From CAMDMI01 sp044359055 (GTDB lineage: Bacteria; Bacteroidota; Bacteroidia; Cytophagales; Flexibacteraceae), in assembly GCA_044359055.1 (NCBI GenBank), contig JBIKMV010000154.1:1-6981 (forward strand): 6,981 nucleotides of DNA, given 5' to 3'. The position numbers and the translations under genes are program-made. Positions within the stretch are counted from its first letter, which is position 1; every line of letters starts with the position of its first letter. Under the pieces are notes generated by a model. The model was not told where the DNA came from, ran no database searches, and was given only the letters and a program-made list of their open reading frames with translations. Below are positions 1 through 5,243 of this stretch, piece after piece.

Positions 1-2
1 CT

Positions 3-26
3 AATAGAATGCCTTCCGATTCTATT
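3..26 (-). terminator. Hairpin over the stop codon of the leftmost gene, possible bidirectional terminator
   Basis: AATAGAAT (3-10) and ATTCTATT (19-26) form a perfect 8-bp inverted repeat with an 8-nt loop. The TAG stop of the minus-strand gene (24-22) lies inside the stem. Read on the plus strand, the hairpin is followed by a T-rich run (25-37), as expected for an intrinsic terminator of a gene arriving from the left. Read on the minus strand, any U tract would lie outside the window. The stem is AT-rich and therefore weak. Confidence 0.45.
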
Positions 27-1416
27 TCTTCCTTTTTAGCCACAAAATCATCTGCCCCAGATTTACTGCATAGAAATTTCCGCTTTGCAATATCCCTGAA
101 TTCCAAATGATTCGGGCCGATTTTTCAAGCCGGCTCTGAAGGCCTGAAGAAGGTTTTTTCATGTGATTCAATGCCTCAAAAATCACATAGGCTAGGTCCC
201 TGAAACCACTTCCTGCCGGTGGCAATCCCAAATTACAAATCTCACAGCAAAGATTTTCAAGAGCCGCCGTGGTTCGCATTTTCCATTTTTCTGCTTGCAG
301 CAAATCACCCTGTCTCTGAAATGCCAGATAGGCCTGAAGCATAGCATTGGCACAAATGGCTGTATTCCATGCGCTTGCATTTTGCGGGTCAAAAAACCGG
401 CCTGGTACCCGGGCATAAGGCTGAAGACTATCAAAAGGAATAAGGGTACTGTCAGCTAGGCCATTCCGGTCTTCATCGAGCAGCTGGCCTGGCCCGAGAC
501 CGGCTTCAAGAAGCCAGATCAGCCGGTTTCGCAATTCCGGATTGCCGGTTTCGCCATACAATAGGGCCAAAGCGGAAATCAGCCTTGCATTTACATGAAA
601 TCCGGTTACCGGTTCCTCTTTCCTGAGCCAGTTGCCTGCCAGCAAAGCGGCTTTGATTACCGAAGAATCAGGAAAAACCCTGTTGAAAGCCAGACATTCC
701 GCAACCGACCAATACATATGGTTTCCCATCCAGGCTTCGGTTTTTTCAAACCGGGGACCCTGATCGGCTACTAGAAACTTCAAACCGGCAAAAGGACCGC
801 TTGAATACCGGAGGGTCCAATCGGGGTATTTTTTTGCTGTGCTGAGGATATTTTTTTGCAACGGACCGGAAAATCCACAGGAATCAGGCGAACCGGACAC
901 CAGCAATCCGAAGCTGCCCGTCTGAAGGCTGGAACCGGGAGATTTTCGACTTTCGTCAAATTGCTGGGCAAGAAGCATACGGATTATTTCCCGGGATTTT
1001 TCAGCAGGAACCAATTGGTTTCCTGTCACTTGCGCATAACACAGACCAAGAAGAGCCAGGGGTGTTTCAGTTGAAGGTTCGGGACATTGCAGCTCCCAGG
1101 CCATCAGGTTATCTAGGCAGAGACTCCATGCTTTTTCTACTTCTGCAGGGTCTGCACCGGAAGAGTCGATGCGATTGTACAACACCTCCACATCGGCTTT
1201 GCCCAAATCAAAACCCCTGCGAATCCTGGCTTCGGCCCAGAGTTTGCGCAGACGGACAGTATCCTTTGTCCTCATGGCTTTTTCAATTGCCGGCTTCAGC
1301 GATTCCCAATCCGTCTGGGCTATACAGGAGACCACCGGAAGGAAAAGAAATCCACATAAAATCACCATCCGAAAGCGGGTGGTCCATCCATCGAAGAAGG
1401 CCGTTTCAGAAATCAC
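22..1416 (-). CDS. Exported helical protein of unrecognised family
   Basis: Function not recognised. The 464-residue reading starts at GTG (1416-1414); an in-frame TAA lies at 1438-1440. An ATG at 1368-1366 (residue 17) is an alternative, but it drops Arg14 and Arg16, the only positive charges before the hydrophobic stretch MVILCGFLFLPVVSC, so I prefer the GTG. Export is clear, its mode is not: VVSC (Cys31) fits a lipobox, while the following IAQ resembles a type I signal peptidase site common in Bacteroidota. The mature protein is rich in helices. From about residue 230 to the end, amphipathic helical segments alternate with short loops (GNHMYW 231-236, then helix pairs ending in ILWLKRKK), which could form an alpha/alpha toroid like those of some polysaccharide-active enzymes; this is inference from texture only. 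Residues 314-323 (DEDRNGLADS) resemble a calcium-binding EF-hand or dockerin-type loop. It is divergently oriented from the lipoprotein genes, with no enzyme neighbour to suggest a substrate. The reading frame is intact and plainly coding; the function is unknown. Confidence 0.85.
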   Translation of the reverse strand: MISETAFFDGWTTRFRMVILCGFLFLPVVSCIAQTDWESLKPAIEKAMRTKDTVRLRKLWAEARIRRGFDLGKADVEVLYNRIDSSGADPAEVEKAWSLCLDNLMAWELQCPEPSTETPLALLGLCYAQVTGNQLVPAEKSREIIRMLLAQQFDESRKSPGSSLQTGSFGLLVSGSPDSCGFSGPLQKNILSTAKKYPDWTLRYSSGPFAGLKFLVADQGPRFEKTEAWMGNHMYWSVAECLAFNRVFPDSSVIKAALLAGNWLRKEEPVTGFHVNARLISALALLYGETGNPELRNRLIWLLEAGLGPGQLLDEDRNGLADSTLIPFDSLQPYARVPGRFFDPQNASAWNTAICANAMLQAYLAFQRQGDLLQAEKWKMRTTAALENLCCEICNLGLPPAGSGFRDLAYVIFEALNHMKKPSSGLQSRLEKSARIIWNSGILQSGNFYAVNLGQMILWLKRKK

Positions 1417-1636
1417 AAATGATTGAAGACAAATATTTTAGAAGGAATATTTATGGCGAAATATGCCTCTGATTTTTAATAATCAAAAATAAAATTGGCA
1501 AAAACCATCAATCAGCAGGAAAATACAGGCCGTTAACAAAACTCAAAACAGGTAAATTTTGGTTAAAAAAAAGCCCTTATCATTTCAGAAAAGGAAAGGA
1601 TATGCCATTTTGCAGGCCAATAAAACACTTAGAAAT
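1417..1636. promoter_or_regulatory. Divergent intergenic region
   Basis: These 220 bp separate two divergently transcribed genes and must hold the promoters for both. The sequence is AT-rich, with poly-A and poly-T runs. A minus-strand promoter candidate is listed separately. For the rightward operon, the nearest thing to a Bacteroidota -7 element is TAAATTTTG (1553-1561), which has one extra spacer base against TAnnTTTG and no clear TTTG 19-21 bp upstream, so I do not call it. No RNA gene or small ORF is convincing here. Confidence 0.6.
1484..1512 (-). promoter_or_regulatory. Candidate Bacteroidota-type promoter for the leftward gene
   Basis: On the minus strand, TATTTTTG (complement of 1491-1484) matches the Bacteroidota -7 consensus TAnnTTTG exactly. 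ATTG (complement of 1512-1509) lies 17 bp upstream, as a partial match to the -33 TTTG box. Transcription would begin near 1477, about 60 nt before the GTG start at 1416. The AT-rich setting makes chance matches likely. A short palindrome (TGATT 1470-1474, AATCA 1481-1485) overlaps the predicted start point. Confidence 0.35.
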
Positions 1637-2236
1637 ATGAGACATTCCGGTTTTTTACCAATCAGCACGCTGATGCTGTTCCTTACCCTTCTGCTTGCGG
1701 GCGGATGTGCACAAAAAACAGTTACAAGAATTGACCCCAACAAACAGGTAGATCTGAGCGGCCGGTGGAATGACACCGATTCCAAACTTACAGCCTCCGA
1801 AATGGTAAAGGAAGTTTTGGGCAGACCCTGGCTCGGAAATTTTGTAAAAGCAAAGGGCAAGCAGCCTGTTGTTATTGTAGGAATCATTTCCAATAAAACA
1901 GATGAATACATTCAGCCTGAGACATTTATAAACGATATTCAAAGGGAACTGATCAATTCAGGGCTGGTTCGTATTGTTCAGAATTCAGTATTAAGGGAAG
2001 CCATCAGAAAAGAACGGGGAGATCAGCAACAATTTGCATCTCAGGAAACCGCAAAAAAATTCGGTAAAGAACTGGGGGCCGATTTTATGATGTTTGGCAC
2101 CATCATCAATACCCCCGATCAGGAAGGTAAACGCAAACTGAATGTGTATCAGGTAGACCTGACCCTGGCCGACATGGAAACCAATGAACTGGTTTGGTCC
2201 GGTCAGAAAATCAATAAGAAATATATCACCAACTGA
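1637..2236 (+). CDS. LpoB-family outer-membrane lipoprotein (penicillin-binding protein activator-like)
   Basis: A 199-residue lipoprotein of the LpoB/YcfM family. The start is ATG 1637: it directly precedes a normal lipoprotein leader with R2 and H3, a hydrophobic core around residues 11-20 and LLLAGGC with Cys24 as the lipidated residue. An in-frame TTG at 1559 would add 26 lysine-rich residues of no use. The body shows family hallmarks: DLSGRWNDTDSKL just after the linker, then an alpha/beta domain with PVVIVGIISNKTDEYI, LINSGLVRIVQ, a gap-prone linker with GDQQQFASQETA, KELGADFMMFGTI and a C-terminal METNELVWSGQK. No acidic cluster follows the Cys, so surface export is less likely than a periplasm-facing position. 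In E. coli, LpoB stimulates the transglycosylase and transpeptidase PBP1b through its UB2H domain; that domain is essentially a gammaproteobacterial feature, so the partner here must differ or the role is another. The next gene, 26 bp downstream, is a COG3014-type lipoprotein, likely its functional partner. The family call is firm; the function is inferred. Confidence 0.88.
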   Translation: MRHSGFLPISTLMLFLTLLLAGGCAQKTVTRIDPNKQVDLSGRWNDTDSKLTASEMVKEVLGRPWLGNFVKAKGKQPVVIVGIISNKTDEYIQPETFINDIQRELINSGLVRIVQNSVLREAIRKERGDQQQFASQETAKKFGKELGADFMMFGTIINTPDQEGKRKLNVYQVDLTLADMETNELVWSGQKINKKYITN

Positions 2237-2262
2237 TTCATTTTCAGGACTCTTTCATTCTT

Positions 2263-3702
2263 TTGGAAAAGAAGATTGTCCTTTTTTGGCTTTGTCTGGC
2301 ATCCTGTTTTTTTACCGGATGCCAGACCTATTATTATGCCAATGAAGAATTCAATTCTGCATATCAGCGTGGTGATTATGCTTATTGCCGGAATTGGCTC
2401 AAAAAACATAAGCCAAAAGCAAGATCGAAAGATAAGTTTCTGTATTTCACCAATTCCGGCACCATCAGTTTTTTGATGGATCAGGAAGATTCGAGCAATC
2501 AGTTTTTTGAAAAATCGTATCTTCTGGCAGAAGATTTTCAGCAGAAAGCAGGGGAAAATGTGGCAGCCATGCTGACCAACCCCAAGCGCATAACCTACAC
2601 CGGGGAAAGGCACGAACAATACCTGATTCATTATTTTAAAGCCCTGAACCTGCTGAAATTAAGGCAGTTTGAAACCGCATTGATTGAAGTCAGACGCCTG
2701 ATCAGAAAAATGAATGTTCTCGAAGACCAGAACAAAAAAAATTACCGCTCAGACGGCTTTCTGCTCTGGATGATCGGGACCATTTTTGAGGCCGCAGGTG
2801 AAGTAAACAATGCCTACATTTATTACAAAAAAAGCCAGGAAGCATATGAGAAAAATTTTGGTTCCCTTGTGCAGGCACCTATCCCGCAGCAATTGAAGGA
2901 GGACCTGGTCCGGACAGCTTACCAGAGCAATTTTGATGCGGAAGGCCGGTATTTTGAAACGAAACTGGGTGTAAGCCATAAACCCCTGAAACCGGGAGAA
3001 GGCACAGCCCTGCTCATCTGGCACAAAGGCCTCGGACCTGTGAAAGCAGAAAACCGTATTGTTTTTCAATTGGTTAAAGGTGCAGGAGGCCAGGTTTTTT
3101 TTACCAATGAGGAATGGGGTTTGAATTTCCCCTTTTTCCTCCCGCCCGGTGAGGCATACAATCCCAATCGGTTTGACAACCTGAAAATAATAACCATGGC
3201 ATGGCCCAAATACACAAACCGGAATTTTTTCTATAAAAATCTGAATGTGGGAATTGACGGCAGAAATTTTGCTTTTCAAAGGGCGAGCAGCATAGAAAAA
3301 ATTGCTGCTGCCGATCTGAAAGACCGGATGCTCAAAGAAATGGCACTATCCATCAGCCGGGTTGCCATAAAGCAAGCGGTACAATATCTGGCTACTGCGG
3401 CCACCGAAGAGGCCGTAAAAAATGGTAAGGGCGATAAAGATAAAAAAGCCTCTCAGGCCGACCTTGCCGGATCCCTTGTCAATCTGGCCTTCACAATCGC
3501 CAATACCGCAACGGAAGTGGCCGATACCCGGAACTGGCAAACCCTTCCGGCGGAAATCGAGATTTTGAAAATACCCCTTCCGGAAGGTAAACACACCCTT
3601 CAGCTTGGCACCAGAAGCCAAAACAGCGGCTCAGGCAACCAAAAAATAGAACTCGACATCCGCGCCGGACAAACCACCGTGTATACCATACAAACATTCT
3701 GA
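2263..3702 (+). CDS. COG3014-type TPR lipoprotein
   Basis: A 479-residue lipoprotein that I match to the uncharacterised COG3014 family. The start is TTG 2263: no ATG occurs between the in-frame TAA at 2215 and residue 2, and only this start yields the complete leader MEKKIVLFWLCLASCFFTGC. Cys20 (FTGC) is the likely lipidated residue; LASC at residues 12-15 is a second possible lipobox but would leave a very short leader. Residues about 25-200 are helical with TPR-like units, the clearest at 123-150 and 165-197 (GTIFEAAGEVNNAYIYYKKS). A beta-rich middle follows (ALLIWHKGLGPVKAENRIVF), then an Ala-rich helix and a Lys/Asp-rich linker (NGKGDKDKKASQ), then ADTRNWQTLPAEI at 420-432 and LPLPEGKH-like turns, which I remember as typical of this family. 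It sits 26 bp after the LpoB-like gene and 18 bp before kmo. A scaffold role for the LpoB-like partner in the periplasm is inference. Confidence 0.8.
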   Translation: MEKKIVLFWLCLASCFFTGCQTYYYANEEFNSAYQRGDYAYCRNWLKKHKPKARSKDKFLYFTNSGTISFLMDQEDSSNQFFEKSYLLAEDFQQKAGENVAAMLTNPKRITYTGERHEQYLIHYFKALNLLKLRQFETALIEVRRLIRKMNVLEDQNKKNYRSDGFLLWMIGTIFEAAGEVNNAYIYYKKSQEAYEKNFGSLVQAPIPQQLKEDLVRTAYQSNFDAEGRYFETKLGVSHKPLKPGEGTALLIWHKGLGPVKAENRIVFQLVKGAGGQVFFTNEEWGLNFPFFLPPGEAYNPNRFDNLKIITMAWPKYTNRNFFYKNLNVGIDGRNFAFQRASSIEKIAAADLKDRMLKEMALSISRVAIKQAVQYLATAATEEAVKNGKGDKDKKASQADLAGSLVNLAFTIANTATEVADTRNWQTLPAEIEILKIPLPEGKHTLQLGTRSQNSGSGNQKIELDIRAGQTTVYTIQTF

Positions 3703-3720
3703 CCCAAACCTCATTAAAGC

Positions 3721-5076
3721 GTGGTAACTCCTGTAAAAGAAGGCGATAAGGTAGTCATATTCGGGGCCGGGCTGGTGGGCTCTCTTCTCGGTATTTTGCT
3801 GGCAAAGAAAGGCTTCAAGGTAGAAATACATGAAAAAAGACCCGACCTTCGGTATAAAGCCTATTCCAATCTGAGGTCTATCAATCTGGCTCTGAGCCAC
3901 CGGGGCTGGAGAACCCTGGAAGATGCAGGCCTTGCCGAATCGTTGAAAAAAATAGCCATTCCCATGTATGGCCGGGTGGTACACAGCCTGGAGGGAGAAC
4001 CAGCTTTTTTCCCTTATGGCCTTGAAAATCAGGCGATTTATTCCATTTCAAGACATGCACTCAACTGTTTTTTACTGGATGAGGCCGAAAAACTGAGCGG
4101 TATCCGGATATATTTTGAGAGTAAGGCCGAAAAATTTGCCTTCGATAAATCTCTTGCCTATGTGGCAGACATTGAAGGCCTGAGGCAAAGAATTGAAGCG
4201 CAGGCTTTTATTGGATCAGACGGAGCTTTTTCGGCACTGCGATACGAAATGATGCGGGAGGATAAATTTTTCTATGAGCAGGATTATATCGAGCATGGAT
4301 ACAAGGAGTTTACCATTGCCGCAGGTGCCGGAGAAACCTGGAAAATGCGACACGACGGACTGCATATCTGGCCCCGCAAGTCATTTATGATGATTGCCCT
4401 GCCCAACATTGACCAAACCTTTACCTGCACCCTGTTTTTCCCCTTTGAAGGAGAAAAATCCTTCTCCGGATTGAAAACAACACAGGAAATAACAGCATTT
4501 TTTGAAAAGGAATTTCCTGACATTACGGAACTGATGCCGGATTTTGTGTGGCAATACCAAAATCACCCTGTAGCTTCTCTCGTGACCATTCGCTGCGCTC
4601 CCTGGAACAATGAAAATTTCCTCCTGATCGGAGATGCTGCCCATGCCATAGTGCCTTTTTACGGGCAAGGCATGAACGCCGGTTTTGAAGACTGCCGAAT
4701 TTTGACAGAAATGCTCGGAAATCATACTTCATGGCAAGACTTGTTCCGCGATTTTTATGAAGTGAGGAGGAAAGATGCCGATGCCATCAGCGAACTGGCC
4801 CTTGAAAACTTTATCGAAATGCGGGATCTGGTTTCTGATCCAAATTTTCAAATCAAAAAGAAACTGGAATCGTACATTGTAAATCAGGGTGTTACCAATT
4901 GGATACCGCAGTATACCATGGTTACTTTTTCGGATATACCCTACCACGAAGCCAGAGAAAAGGGCAAAATACAAGCCCGAATTCTGGATGAATTGCTGAA
5001 TCTGGAGAACTGGAAAAAACTCCCAGAATCGGAATGGGCAGAAAAAGTTCGCATCCACCTTTCCTTGCTCCGGTAA
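3721..5076 (+). CDS. kmo: Kynurenine 3-monooxygenase
   Basis: An FAD- and NADPH-dependent hydroxylase that converts L-kynurenine to 3-hydroxy-L-kynurenine, on the route from tryptophan to quinolinate/NAD or to tryptophan breakdown. Motifs in order: Rossmann GAGLVG (15-20) with Glu38 at the end of strand 2; the family signature LRSINLALSHRG (51-62); the DG motif SDGAFS (166-171); GDAAHAIVPFYGQGMNAGFEDC beginning at Gly304, the second FAD-binding motif. The substrate-site residues I recall from human KMO are all present at the same numbers: Arg85, Tyr99, Asn363, Glu366 and Tyr398 (in QYTMVTF). At 451 residues it is near full length but ends without the C-terminal membrane anchor of the mitochondrial enzyme, so it should be soluble, like bacterial KMO. 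The start is GTG 3721: an in-frame TAA at 3715-3717 excludes anything upstream, the nucleotide-binding strand begins at residue 10, and the next Met is residue 82. It lies 18 bp after a lipoprotein gene, probably on the same transcript. No other kynurenine-pathway gene is visible nearby. Confidence 0.97.
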   Translation: MVTPVKEGDKVVIFGAGLVGSLLGILLAKKGFKVEIHEKRPDLRYKAYSNLRSINLALSHRGWRTLEDAGLAESLKKIAIPMYGRVVHSLEGEPAFFPYGLENQAIYSISRHALNCFLLDEAEKLSGIRIYFESKAEKFAFDKSLAYVADIEGLRQRIEAQAFIGSDGAFSALRYEMMREDKFFYEQDYIEHGYKEFTIAAGAGETWKMRHDGLHIWPRKSFMMIALPNIDQTFTCTLFFPFEGEKSFSGLKTTQEITAFFEKEFPDITELMPDFVWQYQNHPVASLVTIRCAPWNNENFLLIGDAAHAIVPFYGQGMNAGFEDCRILTEMLGNHTSWQDLFRDFYEVRRKDADAISELALENFIEMRDLVSDPNFQIKKKLESYIVNQGVTNWIPQYTMVTFSDIPYHEAREKGKIQARILDELLNLENWKKLPESEWAEKVRIHLSLLR

Positions 5077-5243
5077 AAATATAAAATAAAGCTCTGAATT
5101 TCCCGTAAATCCAACACGGCCTTTTTTTTGGCCCGGCATTTTGCGAAGTTTGAGCCTTCCGATTTTATCGGTTTCTTTTCTACCTGTTCACAGCCATTCC
5201 AAAAGGATATGTTTCCTTCGGAAAAGGCCATATTTTTTTTCCT
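5077..5243. promoter_or_regulatory. kmo-ppk1 intergenic region
   Basis: A 167-bp non-coding gap. It holds GGCC-T8-GGCC (near 5120-5135), which is not a credible terminator because the T tract is in the loop, and a hairpin plus T8 tract at its right end, listed separately. The closest promoter-like string is TATGTTTC (5208-5215), one base off TAnnTTTG, but it has no good -33 box and lies inside that hairpin. I therefore cannot say whether ppk1 has its own promoter. Confidence 0.5.
5201..5240 (+). terminator. Hairpin with T8 tract directly before ppk1, possible attenuator
   Basis: TTTCC (5212-5216) pairs with GGAAA (5220-5224) around a 3-nt loop. Outside it ATATG (5207-5211) pairs with CATAT (5229-5233), leaving a 4-nt bulge on the right arm. 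The stem can extend by G-U and A-U pairs between 5201-5206 and 5234-5239. Eight Ts follow (5233-5240) and the ppk1 ATG begins at 5244. This has the form of an intrinsic terminator or attenuator, or of a structure masking the start codon. The stem is bulged and AU-rich, so chance is possible. Confidence 0.35.

Noticed and set aside
856..1472. Plus-strand ORFs antisense to the leftmost gene
   Set aside because: They overlap an intact minus-strand frame with a clear export signal, and their translations are low-quality, Arg/Ser/Pro-rich shadow sequence.
1559..1636. An upstream TTG start that would lengthen the LpoB-like protein by 26 residues
   Set aside because: The added stretch is Lys-rich, places the lipobox Cys at residue 50 and is unnecessary; ATG 1637 gives a normal lipoprotein leader.
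2203..2631. A minus-strand ORF of 142 codons across the lipoprotein junction
   Set aside because: It is antisense to two well-supported genes, has no leader or family resemblance, and reflects the codon use of the plus-strand genes.
4810..4812. Phe364 in kmo where I recall Tyr in the human enzyme, as a possible loss of an active-site residue
   Set aside because: The key residues of that segment are Asn363 and Glu366, both kept; the substrate-binding Tyr is Tyr398, also kept.
5118..5137. GGCC-T8-GGCC as a terminator after kmo
   Set aside because: The stem is only 4 bp and the T tract lies in the loop rather than after the stem.
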